DNA of 64,000 nucleotides from Costus lasius. Lineage: Eukaryota > Streptophyta > Magnoliopsida > Zingiberales > Costaceae. The stretch is taken from NCBI GenBank assembly GCA_027563935.2, contig JANVAS020000203.1, positions 6,448,001 to 6,512,000 of the forward strand, in the 5' to 3' direction. A program made the position numbers and the translations under genes. This document shows, in pieces, positions 36,101 through 45,602 of the stretch (its first letter is position 1; each line of letters begins with the position of its first letter). The notes below the pieces were generated by a model. That model searched no databases, was not told the DNA's origin, and was given only the letters and a program-made list of their open reading frames with translations.

Positions 36101-36992
36101 GGGAGAAGCAGCCTATGTACTAGGTGTGAAGATCTACAGGGATAGATCTAAGAGGCTTCTCGGGCTGTGCCAGAGTACTTACATCGATAAGGTCCTGGAG
36201 AGATTCCATTTAGAGAATTCTAAACGTGGATATCTTCCAGTCAGACATGGTCTGAATCTTTCAAAGAGTCAGTGTCCACAAACACAGACTGAGAAAGATG
36301 AAATGGACAATACGCCTTATGCTTCGGCTATTGGGTCCATTATGTATGCGATGTTGTGTACTCGCCCAGACGTCGCTTACGGGTTAAGCGTGACCAGTCG
36401 ATTCCAAAGTAATCCAGGTTTGGCGCACTGGATTGCGGTCAAGAACATCTTAAAATATCTGCGGAGGACCAAAGATATGTTCTTGATATATGGTGGTCAG
36501 GAAGAACTCAGTATAGAGGGATATACTGACGCTTCGTTCCAGTCGGACCAGGATGATTTCCGATCGCAATCAGGCTATGTTTTTAGCTTGAATGGTGGAG
36601 CAGTGGTGTGGAAGAGTTTCAAACAGTCTACTGTTGCTGATTCCACAACTGAAGCCGAGTATGTTGCAGCCTCGGAAGCATCCAAGGAGGCAGTGTGGAT
36701 TCGTAAGTTCGTGAGAGAACTTGGTGTCGTTCCTTCGAGTGCTGATCCTTTGGTTATCTTCTGTGATAACACTGGAGCAATCGCACAAGCAAAGGAACCA
36801 CGGTCGCACCAGAAGTCCAAGCACATACAGAGACGGTTTCACTTGATCCGGGAGATCATTGATCGAGGCGAGATCAAGATTTGCAAGGTTCATACAGATG
36901 ACAATCTGGCAGACCCGCTTACCAAGCCTCTGGCGCAGCAGAAGCATGAGAAGCACTGTAATAATATGGGTTTGAGATTTCTCAACCATTAG
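33108..36992 (+). CDS. Copia E Gag-Pol polyprotein, 1294 aa, intact
   Basis: The start is the ATG at 33108 (MSFNVRSL). Domains: Gag 1-235; CCHC knuckle CFHCGQLGHWKKDC (240-253); aspartic protease with D287-T-A; zinc-binding pre-integrase domain (LWHSRLGH to CKACLMGK); integrase core with D482, D545, E581, which keeps the D,D35E spacing; basic linker RRSGRIRRQPERY; reverse transcriptase with YVDD (Y968, D970, D971); RNase H with D1141 in YTDAS, plus TTEAEY and FCDNTGA. The end is FLNH. All domains come from one frame, as in most plant Copia elements. The products would assemble particles, copy the RNA and integrate the cDNA. The only odd catalytic feature is DTA instead of DT/SG in the protease; C has it too. 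Confidence 0.96.
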   Translation: MSFNVRSLLEREKFAGPNFSDWFGHLKIVLKAERKLYVLETAIPPQPAPNAARAVRDAYEKHVNDSIDVACLMLASMTPPLQRQHEDMSAIEIIANLKMLYATQARTERYNLTKLFFQSKLAEGSPVGAHVLKMIGHKEALEKLGHTVNQELAVDIILQSLPPSFDAFIINFNMNKIDCTPAELLNMLLTTEETLKGKPSTSVLMIPSRNKKKGKKGKTPVKNYSKALKQKVKRSKDNRCFHCGQLGHWKKDCKALQGDKRGSIASGSGIYVTEVMLSSSTISWVLDTACGVHICSNVQELKRRRQVGQHEVDLRVGNGARVAAVAVGDYFITLPSGIVLELNNCYFVPSITKNIISIPALVRKGFAFECKISKCVLTFDNIVYATGSINNGLYMLDMENSIQNIDNKKAKYADDSTLLWHSRLGHINEKRIKRLHDHGLLGSFSYEEIDTCKACLMGKMMKSPFLHKGQRTSGLLDLIHSDVCGPFSKHARGGYQYFITFTDDFSRYGYVYLMRHKSESFDKFKEFKNEVQNQLGRNIKALRSDRGGEYLSHAFTDYLKECGIISQLTPPGTPHWNGVSERRNRTLLDMVRSMMSQATLPYSFWGFALETAAKVLNRVPSKAVSKTPYELWYGKQPSLTFIRIWGCEAYVKKLASGKLESRSEKCIFVGYPKETKGYYFYDPKENKVFVARTAIFLEKEFLLQEASGREIKLDEIPEEGQSSQAELDEPEPVDQVIEQPEAQISREPRRSGRIRRQPERYDGVYIIDNDEPLTYADAVSGPESARWLDAMRAEMDSMSDNQVWDLVDPPPGVIPIGCKWIFKKKIDMDGNVVTYKGRLVAKGFKQIYGIDYDETFSPVAMFKSIRILFAIAAYYDYEIWQMDVKTAFLNGNLDEDVYMTQPEGFTNPADRHKICKLKKSIYGLKQASRSWNIRFDESISEFGFIKNEDDPCVYKRFSGSVITFLILYVDDILIIGNDIPELHAVKAWLGKCFQMKDLGEAAYVLGVKIYRDRSKRLLGLCQSTYIDKVLERFHLENSKRGYLPVRHGLNLSKSQCPQTQTEKDEMDNTPYASAIGSIMYAMLCTRPDVAYGLSVTSRFQSNPGLAHWIAVKNILKYLRRTKDMFLIYGGQEELSIEGYTDASFQSDQDDFRSQSGYVFSLNGGAVVWKSFKQSTVADSTTEAEYVAASEASKEAVWIRKFVRELGVVPSSADPLVIFCDNTGAIAQAKEPRSHQKSKHIQRRFHLIREIIDRGEIKICKVHTDDNLADPLTKPLAQQKHEKHCNNMGLRFLNH

Positions 36993-36995
36993 ATT

Positions 36996-37012
36996 AAGTG
37001 CAAGTGGGAGAT
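36996..37012 (+). other. Polypurine tract of Copia E
   Basis: AAGTGCAAGTGGGAGAT immediately before the 3' LTR. It primes plus-strand cDNA. The same tract lies at 2060-2076 (A) and, inverted, at 14278-14294 (C) and 52271-52287 (H). Confidence 0.9.
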
Positions 37013-38734
37013 TGTTGGGGTATGCCCTTAAGGCTAATGTTTGAGGCCTTGGGATTGTATAAGTATCATGTAATAAACTCTTAAGTTTATAATAAGGCAT
37101 GGTTGTTATTCAGGTTGTTACCTTGTCTGCTGTAATAAGTGTACTTCTGAATAATGTCTCAAAGCTGTTCAGCTAGGCTGACAGGCTATAAGTCCTTAGT
37201 CGAGATATCTTGGTGAACATGAGACAGCCTTGATATGATGGAGACTAATATGAGTGCTAATCTTATAGGATGCTTCGAGCATGGAATAAGATGTAGACTC
37301 ATGGGTACATTGGATGTACTGGACAGACCCTACTGGGATATTGCATTGCTTGTCACAATGTGAATGATCCCTGTAAGCAGCAAGTGGCACATGTCCTTTG
37401 ACTTGAGATCACTTGTGTTTCTAAATGATGATTGTCATTGTTTTGAGGTAGTTCAATATCATTTGAAATATAATGATTATAGACTATCTTGGATGGTGAG
37501 CTTGAATCAGGTTAGGGCACTAGTGATAGATAAAGGATTGCCGTCTCCTTGTTTAAGGAGTGTGATGTTCTAAAGGCCCCCCTATATGAGATGATTGAGG
37601 TAGTGTATGGCCATACCCAGATGACTATGTGCATCTGATCTAATCATGCTCATCGTATTGGAGTTACAAGCTTGACATGCTTGTCCAATAAGAACATCCA
37701 GTGGCAAAGGACATATGTGTGCCTTGTGAGTTTTGATTCACACTTGTGTCATGGTTTGGGTGTAGTCTTGGAAGACTATTTCCTTTATATCGGGAGACAG
37801 TGATGTGTTGCTAGATACCCCTCACTGATCGTGATAACGTAAGTTGTCGTTACCGACATTTAAAGGAAACCCTTAGGGTCGCACAATTTGATGATATGGC
37901 TTTCTTGAGTCAGATCGTGTGGACTGAATTGTATGGGTTCAGTTTAAAGGGGTTTAATCTCTGATTGCAAGTGAGATCTAGCCTGATCATGTTTGATTGA
38001 TTAGGGCTTTAGATCGGTAAGCTTCGATCGAGAGAGATGATGCTAGATCGGTGAGATCAGGAGCATCAGGAGATGAACGGCTAGATCATGAGCCATTTGG
38101 TTCATAGAGGGTCTAGACCATGCCTTGGCTTGGCTTGGTTTGAGTTTGGTCTTTGGGCCAAATCGAATTGAACCAAAGCATGAACCGGTTCACTAGGTGA
38201 ACGCATGGTTCATCAAGAGGGGCGTTTTGGCGTTGGAGAGTGGCTTCATGACTTTCCATTTTGGGAAGTCATGTAACGTCATTTTGTCTTGATGTCGCCG
38301 AAGTGCATTTGCTCTCTTGTCTTTGCGTTTTGTTTTTGGGGAAAAGAGAGCTTGCTTGCCATCTCGTGTGGAAGGAAGTGGACGACAAGAACAAGCGCTC
38401 GGCCAAGGAAACTTCTCCATCATCCTAACATTCGATCAAGGACACCTTGCGCATCCTTGCTAGCACAAGGAGATCCAAGGAGAAGCCATCTTCTCTTGTG
38501 TGTGATTATCTTCGGAGAAGGGGCACTTGCGCCTTTGCTTCCAAAGCTCCATCTAAACCGAGATGGCTATGGTATGAGTCTCAACTTCACCAAGTTGAAC
38601 ATATGTTTATGCTAAGATTCTTGAAAACCTTTTGCTTCCGCTTGCAATGGTGATGCGCCACCCCTTTAAGGTTTTCGCCCCCCTCTTGAAAGGGATTTTG
38701 TTTACTTGCGCTCCCCCATGAAGGGGACACTTCA
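37013..38734 (+). repeat. 3' LTR of Copia E (1722 bp)
   Basis: Offset by 7417 bp from the 5' LTR and the same length, with no difference seen by eye. It ends TTCA, followed by the TSD AATGG. Confidence 0.95.
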
Positions 38735-38739
38735 AATGG

Positions 38740-39008
38740 CATCTAAGCCACGGATACAGGTTGTGGGCAACTGAGTTCAGACTAGTTTGGTTGAACAGGT
38801 TGAATGGATTCTTGAGTATTTGAGTTATGGGTTACTCCTGACTTAAGCAAAGAATCTTCACCTAAGTTCAATGGGAGCTTGAAGACTTAGATTGTGTCAT
38901 GGGCATAATCAAATGGTACTAGGTCCAATTCGGGTGCTAAGCACTGGATAAGGAGAGAAGAACATCCTTAGGTTATGAAAAAAAACTAAGGGATGGTTCT
39001 TGGTCAGA
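38740..39008 (+). pseudogene. Copia D remnant between E and the N-family LTR
   Basis: Continuation of D after E's target site. No reading frame survives; assignment is by position and the E TSD only. Confidence 0.45.
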
Positions 39009-39091
39009 AATGATAGGAGAATGACGCAGGATTGAAAAATCCTAGCCCAAGGAACCCCTTAAGTATGTGGCTATATCGTGAGCTTGATTAG

Positions 39092-40714
39092 TGATGGAGG
39101 CAGTAGCCCTGCTCTGAGGAGATCTGGTCGGACCCGTAGGGTACCCAATCGATATGGGTTCCCTTAGGGTTCCATTTCTTGCATGGCATTTAGGGTAATT
39201 TACTTTTCAATAAAACATGCATCATGTAGACATTTTGGCCAGTCCACTTGTAGTAGGTGGTGCATTGTAATTCATGAACTTATGTATTCTTGCATCATAA
39301 GTAGTGCATGTAGGCATTAGGATCATTTTGGCAGGTCAATCAGGAAAGGAGCAGCTCAAGATCCAGCTCAATAACACTCAAAGTCCACTCACCAAGTTCA
39401 GCTCCAGAAAAGGAAAGAAGACTTCAAAGTCCAAGTTCACTTCAAAGCCAAGCTATGACTCACTTGCCATCCTTGTTTGGGCGCATATTCAAGAGATCAA
39501 ATCAGCCACCTTATCATGATATGCGCCAACCTCTATTCCCATCAAGAAATGCATTCAATTCCCTCATCCATCAAGATCCAAAATCAAAGGGAACCTCCAT
39601 CAAGATCCACAATCAAAGGAGAGCATTTATGAAGACATTTATGTTGAGTTGCCATCTCTTGTTGCCGCCCAAGCTCTCATGGAAAGGATTCGAAATTTGA
39701 AATCCTTATCCATGCGCCAACAAACATTATGAAGACACTCTCATCGCCCATTTAATGAATTGCCAAGAGAAGATCATCCATAGAAGGAAGCTCTTAAAGA
39801 GGATTTGCGCCCACCTCCTCATGATGATTTTGAATTTCAAACTCCATCCATCTTTGTAGAAGGCGCATGGAAGCAAATGACTATCCTGCCCTAGCTCCAT
39901 CTCGCCTATAAAAGCATAGTCTTCCCCCTTGTATTCGATTACCTCTTGATGAAATATATTGTCTATTAGTTGCCTAGCTTAATTAATTGTGTTAGTGTTC
40001 AAGTTCTCTTTAGCCGAGCCTTTTCTCCCTCTTCTAGTTCTTCACCGAAACCCTAAGAAGCCTCCTTCTTGTTTGTGTGCGCCACCACAAGGAGTCCTTC
40101 TTCACCCTCGGTTTGGAGCAAGAAGAGAAGCATCCTCGGCTTCAAGGAGTTCTCACCCTCTCAGATAAGTCTCCTTCTTCTTTACACTTCTTATTTTAAC
40201 TCTAAGAACTCTTCTCTACACTCATATTGGTTTATTTACATTGTAGCTTGCGCTTGGAGTGAGTAAAGAAGGGGCGCCTTCCCCCTTCCTTCTCTTTCTC
40301 CCCCTCCTTCTCTTTAGTTGCTTAGGATTAGCAAGGGAACTTGTGAGGCTTAACCTCACCCCTTGATTTGTTTTTGTATTAAAATCCGTGACCTGTACGG
40401 ATCATCTGTGTTTGCTTGTAAGCTCCACCCTACACCTTCCATCAGAGTTGGATCGGTGAAGATCGGGAAGCACAGCCCTTCAATTCTCAAGGGCTGCACT
40501 GTAAGCTTATCTTCCAGCATTTACAGCTTTCTAGTGTAGTTTTGAATTCCTGTCTTTAGTTTAACTCGGATTTTTCCTATATTTAAAATACAAAAAAATT
40601 AGTTTCTTAATCTCGTTAGTATAATTGCGGTTTTCTCTTATTATTAAACTAGCTATAAAATCAGTTTTCAAAAATCGTTGTTTGAATGCTTTAGAACCCC
40701 CCCGTCCTACATCA
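39092..40714 (+). repeat. 5' LTR of Gypsy G (1623 bp)
   Basis: TGATGGAGGCAGTAGCCC to CCGTCCTACATCA. It contains a good TATA box (39907-39914) and repeats the pol 3' end as a 25-codon frame that cannot be used here. The 65-81 codon frames in it are not genes. Confidence 0.94.
39907..39914 (+). promoter_or_regulatory. TATA box of the G 5' LTR
   Basis: TATAAAAG in a GC-richer setting (CTCGCCTATAAAAGC). The same site is kept at 46342-46349 in the 3' LTR and inverted at 57520-57527 in solo LTR K; J has TATAAAT at 60374-60380. It should set the start of the element RNA some 30 bp downstream. Confidence 0.75.
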
Positions 40715-40717
40715 GCT

Positions 40718-40729
40718 TGGTATCAGAGC
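40718..40729 (+). other. Primer-binding site of Gypsy G
   Basis: TGGTATCAGAGC, three bases after the LTR, complementary to initiator-Met tRNA. Confidence 0.9.
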
Positions 40730-40876
40730 TTAGGCTCTTAGACTAGAAATTTTAAGCCTCAAAAACTTATTTTCTACTTCTAAGCGATCTTTGGATTTAG
40801 GTTGTTGAAAGAATTTGACTATCTATTTATCTATCACTTTGCCTTATTTTTCAAATCTATATTTTTCAAAACACCC

Positions 40877-42001
40877 ATGCAAACTCGGTCTAAAACCCAA
40901 CAACAAGAACAAAATCCCACCATGGACCACAATGCTACAGATGAAAGGTTTGAGTTCTTAACTGAGCAGATAGGGACCCTTACCCGAAGCCTTAACCAAC
41001 TTACTACTGAATTTCATGATTTTAGGGAGAGGTCTTCTCATCATGCTAGTGAACCGCCTAGCCCTCATCATGTAGAAACCCAACAACCACCTACGTGGAA
41101 CGGGCATCAAACCCCAAACCGTGCAGGCGCCCAACCTATGTGGAATGGATACCCAAATCCAAACCATGAAGGAACCCATCCTCAACCAAATGGATACCCC
41201 AATCCAAACCATGCGGGAAACCATCAACCCAATATGTGGAATGGACCTCCTATTCAAACCCCACCTCAACCCAGATTCAGGGAGGATGATGTGCACCGCG
41301 CCATCAAACTCAACCCACCAACCTTCAATGGCTCTCTAGAACCCCGAGACTTCTTGGACTGGACAACCAAACTCGAACAATATTTCGAGTGGAGTATGAT
41401 CCCTGAGCACAGCAAGGTCCGACTTGCAAAGTGCCTTCTTGAGGGAAATGCTAGGTTGTATTGGACCAATGTAGAAAACAACCAACAAAGACTCAACCTT
41501 CCTCCCATAGACACCTGGCTAGAAATGCGTCAACAACTTAAACTGAAATATGTTCCCTCATATTTTCAGAGTAAGTTATTTGACCAAGCCTCTAGTCTTA
41601 CCCAAGGAGCTATGACCGTTGATCAATACACTGCTAGCTTTGTGGAATTCCTCCTTAGGGGAAACCCAGGAGAAAACCCTCTATTTACCCTTAGCAGGTA
41701 TAAAAATGGTCTCCGATCTGAGATTAGAAAGGGCCTTACCTACTACCAGATAGACTCCATAGAAGTAGCCCATCTTAGAGCCAAGGAGATCGAACAAGAA
41801 CTTAAGGTTGCTTATAGGAGAGAGTTTAGTGCTTCTAGACCAAGTCCTAGACCAACCCAACCTCAAAGCTCTCCTAAACCCACTCAACCTCAAAGCTCTA
41901 GTACTTCTAAACCCACGCCCTCTAGCTATCCTGATGCATCTAGGGTCAAATGCCATGGGTGTCAACAATATGGACACTATATGAAAGACTGTCCCAAATG
42001 A
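40877..42001 (+). CDS. Gypsy G Gag (374 aa), ended by a TGA not present in J
   Basis: I choose the ATG at 40877 (MQTRSKTQQQEQ) because J's Gag starts the same way (MTTRSGAN). The upstream part of the open frame has no J match. Gag has a Pro/Asn-rich region with diverged repeats (GYPNPNHEG/AG, residues about 80-130), the Retrotrans_gag domain (PPTFNGSLEPRDFLDWTTKL onward, about 145-300), and a CCHC knuckle CHGCQQYGHYMKDC from residue 359. The frame ends with TGA at 41999-42001, where J has AGA and reads on into protease. Gag forms the particle and binds RNA. Either TGA is a recent disabling change or it is read through; J argues for the first. Confidence 0.88.
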   Translation: MQTRSKTQQQEQNPTMDHNATDERFEFLTEQIGTLTRSLNQLTTEFHDFRERSSHHASEPPSPHHVETQQPPTWNGHQTPNRAGAQPMWNGYPNPNHEGTHPQPNGYPNPNHAGNHQPNMWNGPPIQTPPQPRFREDDVHRAIKLNPPTFNGSLEPRDFLDWTTKLEQYFEWSMIPEHSKVRLAKCLLEGNARLYWTNVENNQQRLNLPPIDTWLEMRQQLKLKYVPSYFQSKLFDQASSLTQGAMTVDQYTASFVEFLLRGNPGENPLFTLSRYKNGLRSEIRKGLTYYQIDSIEVAHLRAKEIEQELKVAYRREFSASRPSPRPTQPQSSPKPTQPQSSSTSKPTPSSYPDASRVKCHGCQQYGHYMKDCPK

Positions 42002-42884
42002 GTCTTATACCTAGGTGAAGAAACCCAAACCCCTAGGCTTGAAGATATTAATGATCCAGATACTGACTGCCAAATTCTAGAAGATAATGATTATGATAGT
42101 AGTGAGGAACCTGTCCAAAACACCTTAGGAGTTGTTAGGTGTACCCTGATCAAACCCTCACCCACGGATGATTGGCGAAGAACTAGTATCTTCCATACTT
42201 ACACGAAATGCAATGGAAACATGTGCAAAGTAGTGATAGATGGGGGTAGTAGTCTCAACGCTGTCTCCCACTCTGCTGTCACCAAGTTTAAGCTTAAGAT
42301 GGAAGCTCACCCAACCCCTTATAACATCTCTTGGGTCAACCAGTCTAGTGTGCCAGTAACCCATAGGAGTCTAGTGCCTTTACAGTTTGGCACCTATGAT
42401 GGACAAATTTGGTGCGACGTCATCACTATGGATGTCGCTCAAGTCCTTCTAGGCAGACCATGGCTATATGACATGGATGTAGTCCACTACGGTCAGACTA
42501 ATACCTATGTCTTTAGTCACTCAGGTCAAAAGATCAAACTTAAACCATCTATGCCTAGAGAACTTAAAGTCTCAACCAATAAGGGAAAAATAGAAGAGAA
42601 CAAAACCATACAACCAACCCTTCAGCTCATGAGACCTAAGGACTATAGACCTGACCAACCTCTATATACCTTAGTCCTCAAGGAAGTCAACCAAGAAGAA
42701 GAAAGTAAGCCACCCCCTGAAGTAGGAGCCCTCTTAGAACATTATAATGAGCTTACCCCTGAAGAACTACCCACAGGACTTCCACCCCTTAGGGACATTC
42801 AGCATGCAATAGACCTTGTCCCAGGTTCAACCTTACCCAATCTGCCCCACTATAGGATGAACCCCACTGAACACCAAGAACTTA
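42002..42884 (+). pseudogene. Gypsy G protease and start of reverse transcriptase, between stop and frameshift
   Basis: In the same frame as gag after the TGA. It carries the retropepsin site VVIDGGSSLNAVS (Asp codon at 42239), the flap region, and VLLGRPWLYDMDV. The frame then approaches reverse transcriptase (HYRMNPTEHQEL) and hits TGA at 42887. In J the same place reads QELKMQVDELL. G lacks 10 bp there, between two copies of AGATG, so slippage is likely. Translation of pol would need both lesions bypassed. Confidence 0.87.
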
Positions 42885-45602
42885 GATGACCTATTAGAGA
42901 AAGGGCATATCAGAGAAAGTCTAAGCCCTTGCGCCGTGCCTGCTCTGCTCACCCCTAAAAAGGATGGCAGTTGGCGCATGTGCATAGACTGCAGAGCCAT
43001 AAACAAAATCACAGTAAAATATAGGTTTCCTATTCCTAGACTTGATGACATGCTAGACATGTTAGTTGGCTCTAAGTGGTTTAGTAAGCTTGACTTAAGA
43101 AGTGGATACCACCAGGTCAGGATAAGGCTAGGTGATGAATGGAAGACAGCCTTCAAGACCAAGGATGGTCTCTATGAATGGTTAGTCATGCCTTTTGGCT
43201 TGACTAATGCCCCTTCCACATTCATGAGACTCATGACTCAAGTCTTGAAGCCTTTCATTGGAAAATTCCTGGTAGTCTACTTTGATGATATCCTCATCTA
43301 TAGTAAGACTAAAGAGGAACACCTAGAGCACCTTAGGAAGACCCTTGACCTTCTTAAGGAAGAGCAACTCTATATCAATCTCAAGAAGTGCTCCTTTTTG
43401 TCCCATAGTGTGATCTTCTTAGGATTCATAGTGTCTGAGCAAGGTCTCCAAGCCGACCCATCAAAGATCCAAGCCATCATAGACTGCCCCGAACCTAAGA
43501 CCATCACTGAAGTCAGAAGCTTCCATGGTCTAGCCACCTTTTATAGGAGATTCATAAGAAACTTCAGCTCTATAGTGGCACCTATCACCAGTTGCCTGAA
43601 ACAAGGTGAATTCTCCTGGACAAAATCTGCCAGCAAAGCCTTCCAAGAGCTTAAGGATAAGATGACCACTGCCCCGGTCCTTAGACTTCCTGACTTCAAT
43701 AAGGTCTTTGAGGTAGATTGTGACGCCTCTGGAGTTGGCATAGGGGGAACTCTAAGCCAAGAAGGCCATCCCATAGCCTTCTTTAGTGAGAAACTCAACG
43801 AGGCAAAACAAAAATACTCTACCTATGACAAAGAGTTTTATGCTGTAGTTCAGGCTCTAAGGTATTGGAGACACTACCTCATCCATAGGGAGTTTACCCT
43901 TAACAGTGACCACCAGGCCCTCTCCTACCTAAGTGCTCAGAAAAAGTTAAACTCAAGGCATGCTAAGTGGGTCGAATACTTACAGCAATACACTTTTGTG
44001 CTTAGACATAAATCAGGATCTGAGAATAAAGTAGCAGATGCCCTTAGTAGAGTAACTTTACTTTTGAATAAAATGCATGTTGAAGTTACTTGCTTTGAAT
44101 CCATGAAAAATGCTTATCTTGAATGTCCTGATTTTTCTACTTTATATGCTGACCTTAGTCAAGACCCATTAAGTCACCCCCTCTACACCCTTAGGGATGG
44201 GTATCTCTTTCTTGGACCAACCCTTTGTGTGCCGAAGACTTCCATCCGAGAATTCCTTGTTTGGGAATTGCACGGAGGCGGGTCTGCCGGGCACCACGGT
44301 CGAGATAAGACCCAAGCCCTTGTAAAGGAACGGTTCTACTGGTCGAACCTTTACCAAGATGTAGCCAAGGTTGTGAAACACTGTAGGACTTGTCAACTCA
44401 CCAAAGTCCACAAGCATAGTCCCGGCCTGTACACTCCCTTACCTATTCCCCAAGCCCCTTGGCAAGACCTTAGTATGGACTTCATTTTAGGACTACCCCG
44501 AACCTCAGCTAAACATGATTCCATATTTGTGGTAGTTGATAGATTTACTAAGATGGCCCATTTCATAGCTTGCACCAAAACCACTGATGCCTCCCATGTT
44601 GCTAAACTCTTCTTTAGGGAAGTTGTAAGGCTACGTGGAACACCCTTAACTATAGTGTCTGATAGAGACCCTAGGTTTGTGAGTCATTTTTGGAGGACCC
44701 TATGGACCCTTCTAGGAACCAAACTCAAGTTCTCCACAGCTTACCATCCTCAAACGGATGGGCAGACTGAAGTGGTCAACCGATCACTTGGGAGTATTCT
44801 TAGGAGTTTAGTAAGTGAACACCCTGGCAACTGGGATAAACTCTTACCCACTGCCGAGTTCTCCTATAACAGTACAGTCAACAAGACCATAGGTCTCTCT
44901 CCTTTCCAAGCCAACTTAGGGTATCAACCTAACAAACCTATAGATCTTTTCCCTCTACCCAGACATTTTAGAACCTCGTTACCTGCTCGTGACTTTGCAT
45001 TAGATACTTCGCAAATGCATGCTGAAATATTTTCGAAAATGCTAGAATCTGTTAATCAATATCGCGAAGTTGCTAATAAACATCGCCGAGAAAGGTTATT
45101 CTCTACAGGTGATAAGGTGATCCTGCGAGCACGGGAAGAGCGCATCCATGGGATTGGACACAAGTTGGAAGCAAAAGGGCTAGGCCCCTTCACCATTGTA
45201 GACAAAATCAACGACAATGCCTATGTCCTTGACCTGCCACCTGAATTGGGGATCCCCACTACCGTCAATGTGGAGGATCTCACCCTCTATCATGAGCCCC
45301 TCTCCATACCAGATCCAAGTGACCCTCACAAAATGGAGATTGAGGCTATTCTTGAAGACCAAACCAAGTTCACCACTGATGAGGTACAAATGTTTTATCG
45401 CGTTAGACTCATTAATGGTGAAGAGGTATGGCTTCCTGAGTCTGAGCTAGCTATAGCCGCCCCTGAGTTACTCCAAGGGTACAAGGACAATTCTCCAGAG
45501 GAGAATTCTTTCAACCCGGGGAGAGCTGATGGAGGCAATAGCCCTGCTCTGAGGAGATCTGGTCGGACCCGTAGGGTACCCAATCGATATGGGTTCCCTT
45601 AG
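42885..45602 (+). CDS. Gypsy G Pol: reverse transcriptase, RNase H, integrase, chromodomain-like tail
   Basis: The frame is open from 42885, just past the 10-bp deletion; it has no start of its own. Numbering from the codon at 42936: reverse transcriptase with YFDD (115-118); RNase H with D261 and D263; integrase zinc finger H446, H453/454, C483, C486; catalytic D515, D576, E612 (D,D35E); an SH3-like end (GDKVILRA...GPFTIVDKINDNAYVLDLP); and residues about 798-850, which resemble a degenerate chromodomain (EIEAILEDQ...FYRVRL...EEVWLPESEL...APELLQGY). The last 25 codons, with RRSGRTRRVPNRYG, lie in the 3' LTR. This part makes the element cDNA and inserts it into chromatin. Confidence 0.93.
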   Translation, partial: DDLLEKGHIRESLSPCAVPALLTPKKDGSWRMCIDCRAINKITVKYRFPIPRLDDMLDMLVGSKWFSKLDLRSGYHQVRIRLGDEWKTAFKTKDGLYEWLVMPFGLTNAPSTFMRLMTQVLKPFIGKFLVVYFDDILIYSKTKEEHLEHLRKTLDLLKEEQLYINLKKCSFLSHSVIFLGFIVSEQGLQADPSKIQAIIDCPEPKTITEVRSFHGLATFYRRFIRNFSSIVAPITSCLKQGEFSWTKSASKAFQELKDKMTTAPVLRLPDFNKVFEVDCDASGVGIGGTLSQEGHPIAFFSEKLNEAKQKYSTYDKEFYAVVQALRYWRHYLIHREFTLNSDHQALSYLSAQKKLNSRHAKWVEYLQQYTFVLRHKSGSENKVADALSRVTLLLNKMHVEVTCFESMKNAYLECPDFSTLYADLSQDPLSHPLYTLRDGYLFLGPTLCVPKTSIREFLVWELHGGGSAGHHGRDKTQALVKERFYWSNLYQDVAKVVKHCRTCQLTKVHKHSPGLYTPLPIPQAPWQDLSMDFILGLPRTSAKHDSIFVVVDRFTKMAHFIACTKTTDASHVAKLFFREVVRLRGTPLTIVSDRDPRFVSHFWRTLWTLLGTKLKFSTAYHPQTDGQTEVVNRSLGSILRSLVSEHPGNWDKLLPTAEFSYNSTVNKTIGLSPFQANLGYQPNKPIDLFPLPRHFRTSLPARDFALDTSQMHAEIFSKMLESVNQYREVANKHRRERLFSTGDKVILRAREERIHGIGHKLEAKGLGPFTIVDKINDNAYVLDLPPELGIPTTVNVEDLTLYHEPLSIPDPSDPHKMEIEAILEDQTKFTTDEVQMFYRVRLINGEEVWLPESELAIAAPELLQGYKDNSPEENSFNPGRADGGNSPALRRSGRTRRVPNRYGFP
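45512..45526 (+). other. Polypurine tract region of Gypsy G
   Basis: CAACCCGGGGAGAGC directly before the 3' LTR. It is also coding (NPGRA). N has the comparable ACCCCGGGGAAAGC before its LTR. Confidence 0.7.

Larger units (their letters stand above)
29596..38734 (+). mobile_element. Copia element E, full length and apparently intact (9139 bp)
   Basis: TSD AATGG at 29591-29595 and 38735-38739. Two 1722-bp LTRs show no difference that I could find, and a primer-binding site, long leader, uninterrupted gag-pol and polypurine tract are all present. LTR start, PPT and protein style suggest the Angela/Tork side of Copia. This is the youngest insertion visible here and may be capable of autonomous movement. 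Confidence 0.96.
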
